From an uncultured Eubacteriales bacterium (lineage in GTDB: Bacteria; Bacillota; Clostridia; Peptostreptococcales; Anaerovoracaceae): 64,000 nucleotides of DNA. The translations under genes and the position numbers were made by a program. The notes beneath the pieces are model-generated. The model was not told where the DNA came from. It saw only the letters and a program-made list of their open reading frames with translations, and did not search any database. The stretch covers positions 1 to 64,000 of the forward strand of contig CADADV010000008.1 in NCBI GenBank assembly GCA_902786815.1, read 5' to 3'. Shown piece after piece: positions 16,729 to 24,669 of this stretch. The number at the start of each line of letters is the position of its first letter. The stretch's first letter is position 1.

Positions 16729-18447
16729 ATGAAGAAACACATTAGTTTACTGGTAGCGGCGGTCATGGTTCTGACGTTGATCTATACACCGGCAGGGCTT
16801 GTATATGGTGCCGAGGAAGAAGGTCCGCAGGCAGACAGCCCGTTGGTTGTGGAACCGGCAGAAGAGAATGCAGAGGAGCCGGCAGCAGAAGAACAGGAGC
16901 CTGCAGCAGAAGAACAGGAGCCGGTTGCTGATCCTGAAAAGAACGCGGGCACGCCTGCGGTAGGTGATTCATCTAATAATGAACCGGCAGTCGAAGAGGT
17001 GACCGGGAACGAAACAACGGGGGATGTTCAAGCGAATGAGGAAGGAAATAATGTTGTCCTTCTGGCGGGTGAAGGAACCTTTGCAGTGACCGTAACAGAA
17101 CGGAAAGCCAATTCCATTGTCCTTTCGTGGATCGCTTATGAAAATGCAGATCACTATAAGGTATATAACGGTGAAGCAGAGCTTTCCCCGGAAATCACGG
17201 AATCACAAGGGACGATTACGGCAACGATAACCGGACTGACACCGAACACGGAGTATACGTTTACCGTGAAAGCTTATGATCAGAACGGCATCGAATTGGC
17301 AAGTGCAGATGTATCCACATCAACGACAGTCGCTGCGATCGAAAACCTGAAAGCATTGCACAAAAAAGCCACCGAAAAATCTGTCGTTCTGACATGGACT
17401 GCACCAGAAGGGACTGATTATTCTAAGTCTAAGGTGTTTAACGGTACGACGAAGGTTTCCGCGACATTCAAGGAATCAAAAGGAACAATTACGGCAACGG
17501 TAAAGGGACTTAGCGCCAGAAAAGATTATACATTTACCGTGAAAGCTTATGATCAGGATGGTAACGAATTTGCGAAAGGAACCGTTAAAGCATATACTTG
17601 TCCGAAAAAAACACTTCCAACAGTGAAGGTAACAAAAAAATTCCCGAACTATGTCGTTAGCTGGGCCAAGAAAACAGATGTTGTTGGATATGAGTTCCGT
17701 TATTCGACGACCAAGAATAAAGGAACGATTAAAAAACTTGGAAAGAGCACCCTTAAAAGAACTGTCACGAAACTGAAGAACGGCAAAACATACTACTTCC
17801 AGGTCAGAGCCAAATACCAATACAAAAACGGTCCGATTGTTACCAGCGGCTGGCAGACGGTTAGCAAGAAAGTGACCACCACTGGCTGGAGGACAATCAT
17901 AAAAGAAGGCAAAAAGAATGGAAAAAAGTATTACTACGTAAATGGAGTGATGCAGAAAAACAAGGAATTCTGGCTCGGAAAGCTCAAATATTACGTTGAT
18001 AAAAACGGCGTCTGGCGTGGCGGCAGCAAGTACATGTGGGGCAGATGCAAGAATCAGACAAGCGGAACCGATACGATGCTCGTAACTTCCAGAAACAGAC
18101 ACACGGTATGCATCTTCAAGAAAGTCGACGGCACCTGGTGCTGCCAGTATGAATGGCTGTGTTCTGTAGGGAAGAATGGAAGCAAAACGCCGCATGGAAA
18201 ATTCTATGTAAGAAGTAAGAAGAAGAGCTTTGGCAAAGGTCATACTTGTTGGTATGCAACAAGATACCATAAAAAATATCCAAAGGCAGCATTCCATTCC
18301 GTTTTGTATAAGAAAGGAAGCAAAACCAAGATCAAGGACGGAAGACTCGGCAAAAACATATCCAACGGATGTGTCAGACTTGCATTAAAGAATGCGAAAT
18401 GGATCTATGATAATCTGAAGAAAAAATCCAGAATATTGATTTACTAA
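16729..18447 (+). CDS. Secreted fibronectin-III / L,D-transpeptidase cell-wall protein
   Basis: A 572-residue exported protein. A signal peptide (KKHISLLVAAVMVLTLIYTP) ends near residue 26. An acidic Glu/Pro/Ala linker (about 28-105) includes a duplicated 7-residue unit. Two clear FN3 domains follow, with the repeated TVKAYDQ segment (about 112-200 and 205-290), then a third FN3-like domain to about 380. A short YYYVNGVMQKNKEF wall-binding-like repeat precedes a C-terminal YkuD catalytic domain, with His523 and the SNGCVRL motif (catalytic Cys548). YkuD enzymes make 3-3 peptidoglycan cross-links or attach proteins to the wall. GAGGTAGAG precedes the ATG; the gene stands alone. Confidence 0.87.
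   Translation: MKKHISLLVAAVMVLTLIYTPAGLVYGAEEEGPQADSPLVVEPAEENAEEPAAEEQEPAAEEQEPVADPEKNAGTPAVGDSSNNEPAVEEVTGNETTGDVQANEEGNNVVLLAGEGTFAVTVTERKANSIVLSWIAYENADHYKVYNGEAELSPEITESQGTITATITGLTPNTEYTFTVKAYDQNGIELASADVSTSTTVAAIENLKALHKKATEKSVVLTWTAPEGTDYSKSKVFNGTTKVSATFKESKGTITATVKGLSARKDYTFTVKAYDQDGNEFAKGTVKAYTCPKKTLPTVKVTKKFPNYVVSWAKKTDVVGYEFRYSTTKNKGTIKKLGKSTLKRTVTKLKNGKTYYFQVRAKYQYKNGPIVTSGWQTVSKKVTTTGWRTIIKEGKKNGKKYYYVNGVMQKNKEFWLGKLKYYVDKNGVWRGGSKYMWGRCKNQTSGTDTMLVTSRNRHTVCIFKKVDGTWCCQYEWLCSVGKNGSKTPHGKFYVRSKKKSFGKGHTCWYATRYHKKYPKAAFHSVLYKKGSKTKIKDGRLGKNISNGCVRLALKNAKWIYDNLKKKSRILIY
16879..16920 (+). repeat. Tandem 21-bp repeat, two copies
   Basis: Two adjacent in-frame 21-nt units (16879-16899 and 16900-16920) differ by one silent base and encode PAAEEQE twice in the acidic linker. 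Such units change copy number by slippage, so linker length may vary among strains. Confidence 0.85.
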
Positions 18448-18461
18448 ATCAGAAACGAATC

Positions 18462-18490
18462 ACGGAGGAATGTTTGCAGCATCCCTCCGT
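18462..18490 (+). terminator. Hairpin after the L,D-transpeptidase gene
   Basis: ACGGAGG (18462-18468) pairs perfectly with CCTCCGT (18484-18490), and ATG/CAT can extend the stem. No strong T-run follows, so its strength as a terminator is uncertain. Confidence 0.45.
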
Positions 18491-18556
18491 ATGCGTTATC
18501 TGGTTATACTATCTCCTAACTTCCGTGATTGTTCTTAATTTAAGGAGCTTGTGATT

Positions 18557-19369
18557 ATGACGGCACTGACACCCCGTGAAATCATGATAAAACAATCGGA
18601 TGGCTCTGTCGCAAAAGCAGAAGGCAGTATCGGGAAACTCTTCCTCCTGGCTATGATGGCCGGGGCTTTCATTGCGCTCGGCGCACAGGCCTCCCTGATG
18701 GCGTCCTTCAATCTGACCTCCGATCCGTCCACCTTCGGTATCGGTAAGGTTGTCATGGGCGCTGTGTTCCCGGTCGGGCTGATGATGGTGGTCATGTGCG
18801 GGGCGGAACTTTTCACGGGCAATTGTCTTATGATCATCGGAACATTGGATAAGAAGATCCATTTGTCCGGGCTCCTCCGGAACTGGGCAATCGTCTATCT
18901 CGGAAATTTAGCGGGATCCCTGATCATCGTGCTGGCCATCGCATACAGCGGATTATGGGATTCGGGCGAAGGGCTTCTCGGCGCCGTCACTGTGAAGACA
19001 GCTGTGGGCAAGTGCAGCCTCAGCTTCGGACGGGCCGTAGTACTGGGGATCTTCTGCAATTTCCTCGTCTGCCTGGCAGTCTGGATGGCCGCCGGATCCC
19101 AGGAGACCATCGGCAAGATCTTTGCCATCTGGTTCTGCATCGGATTGTTCATCATATCCGGGTTCGAGCACAGTGTGGCCAATATGTATTTCATTCCGGC
19201 AGGTATGCTTGCAGCAGAAAACCAGTCCTATGTCGATTTGCTTGGACTGGATACATCTTCGCTTACCATGTTCGGGTTTTTCATCAAGAATCTTCTGCCT
19301 GTAACGATAGGCAATATTATCGGAGGATCAGTTTTCGTAGGGGTTGTATACCGCTGGTGCTACAAGTGA
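18557..19369 (+). CDS. Formate/nitrite transporter family (FocA/NirC) channel
   Basis: A 270-residue integral membrane protein with about six helices and the FNT family signatures GAFIALGAQASLM, AVFPVGLMMVVMCGAELFTGN and FEHSVANMYFIPAGML. FNT pentamers conduct formate, nitrite or hydrosulfide; which one is used here cannot be read from the sequence. AAGGAG at 18542-18547 lies 9 nt from ATG 18557 but only 3 nt from the in-frame GTG at 18551, so I choose the ATG. It is 33 nt upstream of the cytidine deaminase gene, with no obvious functional link. Confidence 0.9.
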   Translation: MTALTPREIMIKQSDGSVAKAEGSIGKLFLLAMMAGAFIALGAQASLMASFNLTSDPSTFGIGKVVMGAVFPVGLMMVVMCGAELFTGNCLMIIGTLDKKIHLSGLLRNWAIVYLGNLAGSLIIVLAIAYSGLWDSGEGLLGAVTVKTAVGKCSLSFGRAVVLGIFCNFLVCLAVWMAAGSQETIGKIFAIWFCIGLFIISGFEHSVANMYFIPAGMLAAENQSYVDLLGLDTSSLTMFGFFIKNLLPVTIGNIIGGSVFVGVVYRWCYK

Positions 19370-19402
19370 TCCGATGATGCTCAGACACAGTGGAGGTACA
19401 GT

Positions 19403-20125
19403 ATGTTTGGAAAGAAAAGCAAAGACGATATCCTGAAACCAAAATCACAAAAGACACCAAATCTGAAAAAACTGGAGGATCTGTATTACGCAGCAGAAGA
19501 CGCGAGACAGCACGCCTACGCTCCGTATTCGGATTTTAAGGTCGGCGCAGCTCTGCTTGTCAGACCGAACGAAGACTCCGTGATGCCGATCAACAAGATC
19601 TATACAGGTGTGAATATCGAGAACGGTTCCTACGGAGCCACTCTCTGCGCAGAACGTGTTGCCTTTGCAAAGGCGATCTCTGCCGGCGTTTTGGAATACG
19701 ATATCGGCCAGAACCCCTTTATCGCCATCGCTGTATCTGCAGGAGAGGAAGAAGCGCTGCCGTGCGGTATCTGCAGACAGTTCATGAGTGAATTCGCGCC
19801 GGAGCTGACGGTTGTGACGAAGAGCGAAGGCCAGATCCGTATCCGTAACCTGGCGCAGCTTCTGCCGGAGAGTTTCCAGCTGAACAAAGAAGAAAAATTC
19901 GCCATTCAGGCGGAGATCGCGGCGCAGGCCACAGCTGTACCGGAGGAAGCTGCTGCAGAGGAACCGGCAGTTGGGCCCACAGTTGAGCCGGCAGCAGAAG
20001 AACCTGCGGCTGAGATCGTGGAGGAACCGGATGCTGAAGTAGCAGAAGAGCCGGCAGCAGAAGCTGCTGAGGAGCCGGCCGAAACGCCTGATGAAAAAGA
20101 AACACCGGAGAAGACAGAAGAATAG
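19403..20125 (+). CDS. cdd: Cytidine deaminase with a long acidic tail
   Basis: The catalytic part (about residues 22-160) is a standard small zinc cytidine deaminase: YAPYSDFKVGAAL, NIENGSYGATLCAER with Cys82 and the proton-shuttling Glu84, and PCGICRQ with Cys121 and Cys124 as the other zinc ligands. It converts cytidine and deoxycytidine to uridine forms in pyrimidine salvage. Family members are about 130-145 residues; this one has a 20-residue basic N-terminal extension and a tail of about 70 residues made almost wholly of Glu, Ala, Pro and Val, without membrane segment or anchor motif. GGAGG precedes the ATG, and polA starts 15 nt after the stop. Confidence 0.9.
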   Translation: MFGKKSKDDILKPKSQKTPNLKKLEDLYYAAEDARQHAYAPYSDFKVGAALLVRPNEDSVMPINKIYTGVNIENGSYGATLCAERVAFAKAISAGVLEYDIGQNPFIAIAVSAGEEEALPCGICRQFMSEFAPELTVVTKSEGQIRIRNLAQLLPESFQLNKEEKFAIQAEIAAQATAVPEEAAAEEPAVGPTVEPAAEEPAAEIVEEPDAEVAEEPAAEAAEEPAETPDEKETPEKTEE

Positions 20126-20140
20126 AACGGCGGACGAAAT

Positions 20141-22840
20141 ATGAAAAGAATCGCGTTGATTGACGGAAACAGTCTGATAAACAGAGCCTATTACGCCATG
20201 CGCAATCCGATGATCACGAAGGACGGCATCTATACCCACGGCATTTTCGGGTTCATCAACATGATGGACAAGATCAGGAAAGACTATGAGCCGGAGTATA
20301 TGGCGATTGCGTTTGATTTGAAGGCGCCGACTTTCCGGCACGAACAGTATGATGAATATAAAGCGGGGCGAAGGAAGATGCCGCCGGAGCTGGCGATGGA
20401 GATCCCGATCCTGAAGGATATCCTGGATGCCATGAAGATCAGAAGGGTGGAAATGGAAGGATTTGAGGCCGATGACATTATCGGCACCCTGGCCCGCATG
20501 AGTGAGGCAGAGGGGCTGGAGCCTTTCGTGTTCACCGGCGACAGGGACCAGCTCCAGCTGGCGACGGATATCACCAAGATCGTATATACCAAGAGAGGCG
20601 TTTCGGATTTTGACCTGTATGATCATGAAGCTTTTTGCGAGGCCTATGGATTCACGCCGCTGCAGTTTATCGATTATAAAGGACTGGCGGGGGATTCCTC
20701 AGACAATATTCCGGGGATCCCGGGGGTTGGCGCCAAGACGGCTACGAAGCTCATCCAGCAGTTCGGCAGTGTGGAAGAGATCATCGCCAATGCAGACGAT
20801 GTGAAACCCGCCGGCCTGCAGGCGAAAGTAAAAGATAACGCCCAGCAGGCGATGATGAGCAAGCGGCTGGCGACGATCATGACTGCGGTACCGCTTGACA
20901 TCAGTGTCGAGGACTGCCTGCTTCAGGAACCAGACTATGATAAACTGATCGAAATCTATAAGAAACTGGAGTTCAACCGCTTCCTGAGCCGGCTCAAAGT
21001 GAAACAGTCCGGCGGGGATCCCGCTGCAGACCTGGATTCTGCGCGTGATGAGGCGCCGGAAGACTTGCTTAATAGAGAAAGCATTTCAAGGACCGTGATC
21101 ACAGCAGCTTCAGAACTGGAAGGGATCCATATCGGCGGACCGGTTGTGATCAAGGCCTTTGGAGACAGCAATCATATCGATACGCCGCAGATCGACAGCA
21201 TTGCCATGCTCCACGATGGCAGATACCTGTTCGTGAAGCCGGGAGCATTTGACGGATTCGGGGAATGGCTGGAGAAGGAAATGGCTTCTGATGAGCCGCC
21301 GCTGTTCACAGGCCACGATATCAAAGAAACCTACTATATGCTGATGTGCGTTTTCGGATTGTCCGGTTTCAAAACAGAGTTCGATACAGCCATCGCGCAG
21401 TATGTGCTCGATCCGGGCAGAAGCAGCTACAGTCTGTCCGCGCTGAGCAATGAATATCTCCATACGAGTCTGGAGGAAGAGAAAGATTTCATCGCCTCCA
21501 ATGCGCAGATCGATATGTTCTCGGACAATCTTTCCGCCTATGACGACTATGGGTTCAATTACTGCGTGACGGTCCATGATTTGAAAGGACGCCAGAAGGC
21601 CGAAATCAGCGCACAGAAGCTGGATAAAGTTCTTTATGATGTGGAAACTCCTCTGATAGAGGTGCTGGCGCATATGGAAAAAGAGGGCTTCCGGACCGAC
21701 AGGGAATTCCTGGCGCAGTTCGGAGAGGACCTGTCCGGTGAGATCGATCAGCTTGCAGCAGGCATCCATGAAATGGCCGGTGAGGAGTTCAATATCAACT
21801 CCACCCAGCAGCTGGGTGACATTCTCTTCGAGAAGCTGGAACTGCAGCACGGCAAGAAAACAAAGAAGGGCTATTCAACCAGCGCAGAGGTACTGGAAAA
21901 GATCAGAAACGATCACCCGATCGTTCCGGCGATCCTCGAGTACCGGTCCCTGACCAAACTGAAGAGCACGTATGTGGATGGGCTCATTCCGCTGATCGGT
22001 ACTGACGGCAGGATCCACGCTCACTTCCAGCAGACGGTTGCGGCAACGGGCCGTCTCAGCTGCACTGAGCCGAATCTGCAGAACATCCCGATCCGGCAGG
22101 AACTGGGCAGGCAGCTGAGAAAAGCATTTGTCCCTGAAACAGAGGAGTGCCTTCTCATCGGCGCCGATTATTCCCAGATCGAGCTTCGGGTCCTGGCGCA
22201 CATGTCCGGTGACGAAGCGCTCATCGACGCCTTCAACAGGGGCGAAGACATCCACAGAGCAACGGCTGCCAACGTGCTGGGCATACCGGAAGATGAGATC
22301 ACACCGTCAGAACGAAGCCGTGCAAAGGCTGTCAACTTCGGCGTGATCTACGGCATGAGCGCATTCGGGCTTTCGGGTGAGCTGGACATCACCCGTAAGG
22401 AAGCCGATGAGTACATCCAGGCGTATTTCGACAAGCATCAGCAAGTCAGGCAGTTCATGGATGACGCGGTTGCTTTTGCAAAAGCAGAAGGGTATGTGAC
22501 GACGCTTCTGGGAAGGAAACGCTACATCAAGGAAATCAACGCGCCGAATTACATGGTGCGTCAGATCGGTGAGCGCCTGGCGATGAATTCTCCGATTCAG
22601 GGCAGCGCTGCGGACATCATCAAGATCGCGATGATCAAAGTGCATGATGCTCTAACGGCAGCCGGTCTGAAATCAAAACTGATACTGCAGATCCACGATG
22701 AACTCGTGATCAATACATTCCCTGACGAGAAGGAAATCGTTGAGAAACTTCTTGTTGACAACATGGAATCAGCATATGATATGGCTGTAGAACTGAAAGC
22801 AGATCTGAACGAAGGAAAGAACTGGTACGAATTGAAATGA
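20141..22840 (+). CDS. polA: DNA polymerase I
   Basis: 899 residues. An N-terminal 5'-3' exonuclease/flap nuclease (about 1-290; MKRIALIDGNSLINRAYYAM start, FEADDIIGTLA, GLAGDSSDNIPG) is followed by a degenerate 3'-5' exonuclease domain and the polymerase domain. Motif A is DYSQIELRVLAHMSGD, motif B RSRAKAVNFGVIYGMSAFGLS (two overlapping parts), and motif C IHDEL with Asp853. The proofreading carboxylates are absent: no DTE motif, and GHDIKETYYML replaces the Asp-bearing motif II. The enzyme fills gaps in repair and removes Okazaki primers. It overlaps coaE by 4 nt (ATGA). Confidence 0.97.
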   Translation: MKRIALIDGNSLINRAYYAMRNPMITKDGIYTHGIFGFINMMDKIRKDYEPEYMAIAFDLKAPTFRHEQYDEYKAGRRKMPPELAMEIPILKDILDAMKIRRVEMEGFEADDIIGTLARMSEAEGLEPFVFTGDRDQLQLATDITKIVYTKRGVSDFDLYDHEAFCEAYGFTPLQFIDYKGLAGDSSDNIPGIPGVGAKTATKLIQQFGSVEEIIANADDVKPAGLQAKVKDNAQQAMMSKRLATIMTAVPLDISVEDCLLQEPDYDKLIEIYKKLEFNRFLSRLKVKQSGGDPAADLDSARDEAPEDLLNRESISRTVITAASELEGIHIGGPVVIKAFGDSNHIDTPQIDSIAMLHDGRYLFVKPGAFDGFGEWLEKEMASDEPPLFTGHDIKETYYMLMCVFGLSGFKTEFDTAIAQYVLDPGRSSYSLSALSNEYLHTSLEEEKDFIASNAQIDMFSDNLSAYDDYGFNYCVTVHDLKGRQKAEISAQKLDKVLYDVETPLIEVLAHMEKEGFRTDREFLAQFGEDLSGEIDQLAAGIHEMAGEEFNINSTQQLGDILFEKLELQHGKKTKKGYSTSAEVLEKIRNDHPIVPAILEYRSLTKLKSTYVDGLIPLIGTDGRIHAHFQQTVAATGRLSCTEPNLQNIPIRQELGRQLRKAFVPETEECLLIGADYSQIELRVLAHMSGDEALIDAFNRGEDIHRATAANVLGIPEDEITPSERSRAKAVNFGVIYGMSAFGLSGELDITRKEADEYIQAYFDKHQQVRQFMDDAVAFAKAEGYVTTLLGRKRYIKEINAPNYMVRQIGERLAMNSPIQGSAADIIKIAMIKVHDALTAAGLKSKLILQIHDELVINTFPDEKEIVEKLLVDNMESAYDMAVELKADLNEGKNWYELK

Positions 22841-23451
22841 TAGTAATAGGAATCACAGGCGGTATAGGAACCGGCAAGACAACAGCATCAGATTATCTTG
22901 AAGAAAAAGGTTTTGCAGTGATCGACGCGGACCAGATCGGAAGGGAACTGACCGCAGACGGGCAGCCGATCCTGATCGAGATCAGAGATCGGTTCGGATG
23001 CGTCACAGACGGAGGTGCAGAAGGGAACGGTCTCGTTCTCGACCGCAAAGCTATGGCGGATCTCGTCTTCAACAACAAGGAAATCAAAGAGGAATATGAC
23101 CAGCTGATCCACGCCGAAATCATCGAAGAAATCGACCGCGAAATCGAAGAACTGGATAAAACGGACGCCAAAGGCATTCTCCTGGACGCGCCGCTTCTCT
23201 TTGAGGCCAACATCAACGACCGTTGCGATGTGGTCATCCTGATCACTGCGGACATGGATGAGCGCATAGGACGCGTCAGCCTCAGAGACGACGCTGACGA
23301 AGAGGACATTCAGGACAGGATCAACAGTCAGTTCAGCGACGACGAGAAGGCGCGTTCATCCGACTTTATCGTTGATAATTCCGGCGAACCAGAGGATATG
23401 TTCCGGCAGCTCGATGACATCGTCGACTATCTCGGCATTGAAACCGATTGA
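22837..23451 (+). CDS. coaE: Dephospho-CoA kinase
   Basis: A 204-residue P-loop kinase with Walker A GGIGTGKT at residues 8-15, the DADQIGRELT segment and the LLDAPLLFEA motif of CoaE. It phosphorylates the ribose 3'-hydroxyl of dephospho-CoA, the last step of CoA synthesis. The start overlaps the polA stop as ATGA, and polA-coaE is a common gene order in Firmicutes. Confidence 0.95.
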   Translation: MIVIGITGGIGTGKTTASDYLEEKGFAVIDADQIGRELTADGQPILIEIRDRFGCVTDGGAEGNGLVLDRKAMADLVFNNKEIKEEYDQLIHAEIIEEIDREIEELDKTDAKGILLDAPLLFEANINDRCDVVILITADMDERIGRVSLRDDADEEDIQDRINSQFSDDEKARSSDFIVDNSGEPEDMFRQLDDIVDYLGIETD

Positions 23452-23472
23452 TCATGTCAGTGAATTTGGGTG

Positions 23473-23501
23473 TTGACAAAGCATGGTTTTACAACTAAAA
23501 T
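23473..23501 (+). promoter_or_regulatory. Promoter for tRNA-Leu(GAG)
   Basis: Consensus TTGACA (23473-23478), a 17-nt spacer and TAAAAT (23496-23501), about 33 nt before the mature tRNA 5' end. Confidence 0.8.
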
Positions 23502-23534
23502 GTATGAGTGCCTGCGAAAAGGCATTCATTACGT

Positions 23535-23617
23535 GCGGCCTTGGCGGAATTGGCAGACGCGCACGTTTGAGGGGCGTGTGGGAGACCGTGCCGGTTCAAG
23601 TCCGGCAGGCCGCACCA
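23535..23617 (+). tRNA. tRNA-Leu (anticodon GAG)
   Basis: Acceptor GCGGCCT pairs with AGGCCGC. The anticodon stem CACGT/GCGTG encloses loop TTGAGGG, giving anticodon GAG (CUC/CUU codons). There is a long variable arm of class II type, T-arm GCCGG/CCGGC with loop TTCAAGT, discriminator A and an encoded CCA. Length is 83 nt. Confidence 0.95.
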
Positions 23618-23625
23618 TAAGACAG

Positions 23626-23663
23626 TACCGCAGCGATTCATTTCGCAGCGGTATTTTTCTTTT
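23626..23663 (+). terminator. Rho-independent terminator after tRNA-Leu
   Basis: TACCGC-A-GCGA (23626-23636) pairs with TCGC-A-GCGGTA (23643-23653), followed by TTTTTCTTTTT. Confidence 0.9.
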
Positions 23664-23682
23664 TAACAAGAATTCATAATTA

Positions 23683-23712
23683 TGTGTCAAAAGAACCGTC
23701 CCTTTTGACACA
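23683..23712. repeat. Perfect 11-bp hairpin, REP-like element
   Basis: TGTGTCAAAAG (23683-23693) and CTTTTGACACA (23702-23712) pair perfectly around AACCGTCC, with TTTTTATG after it. Hairpins with the core GGGACGGTTCTTTTGACAC recur in many Clostridia genomes as dispersed REP-like units. The T-run means it could also terminate transcription from either side. Confidence 0.6.
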
Positions 23713-23736
23713 TTTTTATGGTAAGATAAACGATGT

Positions 23737-24654
23737 ATGAATAGGTCACAGCGCAACAAAACGATTAATACAGAGATCGAAGAGGGAAGAGCATATCTTG
23801 AGAAGTGCAGGCGTCAGGAAGATCTGAAGGGTGAGGTTCCCGAAGATCAGATCATCTGCGCGGACATGTTCGAGGCGTGCCGCCTGATTCCGGCCGGATG
23901 CGCGGACCTGATGATCGCGGACCCGCCTTACAATCTCACCAAGGATTACAACGGCAGGAACTTCTCGAAGATGAAGCCGGACGAATACGCGGCGTACACA
24001 AAGCGCTGGCTTGAAGCGACGTCGCATGTACTGCGGGAAGGCGGTTCCGTTTATGTCTGCTGTGACTGGGAGAGCAGTCTTACCATAGGAAAACTGCTCG
24101 GAGAGTACTATACGATAAGAAACCGGATCACCTGGCAGAGGGAAAAAGGCCGCGGCGCCAGATCGAACTGGAAAAACAGCATGGAGGATATCTGGTTCGC
24201 GACCAGAGGCGACGGATACACCTTCAATGTGGACGATGTCAAACTGCGCCGCAAGGTCATCGCACCTTACAGAGAGGGCGGAAAGCCAAAGGACTGGGTC
24301 GAGACAGAGGATGGCAACTACCGTGATACGCATCCGTCCAATTTCTGGGATGATATCACAGTGCCGTTCTGGTCGATGAAGGAGAATACTGCCCATCCGG
24401 CGCAAAAGCCGGAAAAGCTCATCGCCCGACTGATCCTTGCCAGCTCGAACAGGGGCGATATGGTTTTTGATCCATTTGCAGGATCCGGAACATCATGCGT
24501 TGCTGCGAAGAAACTGGGGCGGCATTATATTGGCATAGAGAAGGACGAACGGTACTGCATCTGGACGCAGCAGCGACTTGAGATGGCAGAGACCGATAAG
24601 AAAATACAGGGATATGAGAACGGCGTTTTCATGCAGCGAAACGCCGGCAGATAA
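23737..24654 (+). CDS. Orphan beta-class DNA methyltransferase
   Basis: A 305-residue S-adenosylmethionine-dependent DNA methyltransferase. Motif IV DPPYN (Asp62-Tyr65) comes before motif I DPFAGSGTS (245-253), the order of beta-class enzymes, most of which methylate adenine N6, though some act on cytosine N4. The AHPAQKPEKLI segment precedes motif I, as usual, and the region between the motifs should hold target recognition. No restriction endonuclease or specificity subunit is adjacent: the neighbours are a tRNA with its terminator and an RND pump. No clear Shine-Dalgarno precedes the ATG, so the start is less sure; an ATG 4 nt upstream is out of frame. The recognition site is unknown. Confidence 0.87.
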   Translation: MNRSQRNKTINTEIEEGRAYLEKCRRQEDLKGEVPEDQIICADMFEACRLIPAGCADLMIADPPYNLTKDYNGRNFSKMKPDEYAAYTKRWLEATSHVLREGGSVYVCCDWESSLTIGKLLGEYYTIRNRITWQREKGRGARSNWKNSMEDIWFATRGDGYTFNVDDVKLRRKVIAPYREGGKPKDWVETEDGNYRDTHPSNFWDDITVPFWSMKENTAHPAQKPEKLIARLILASSNRGDMVFDPFAGSGTSCVAAKKLGRHYIGIEKDERYCIWTQQRLEMAETDKKIQGYENGVFMQRNAGR

Positions 24655-24669
24655 GAGGAACGGGATTAC

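Noticed and set aside
16879..16920. Repeat read as a possible CRISPR unit
   Set aside because: There are only two adjacent 21-nt units, in frame with a coding sequence and without spacers.
23470..23679. A 69-codon frame across tRNA-Leu(GAG)
   Set aside because: It is the accidental translation of the tRNA and its flanks. The RNA cloverleaf explains the sequence completely.
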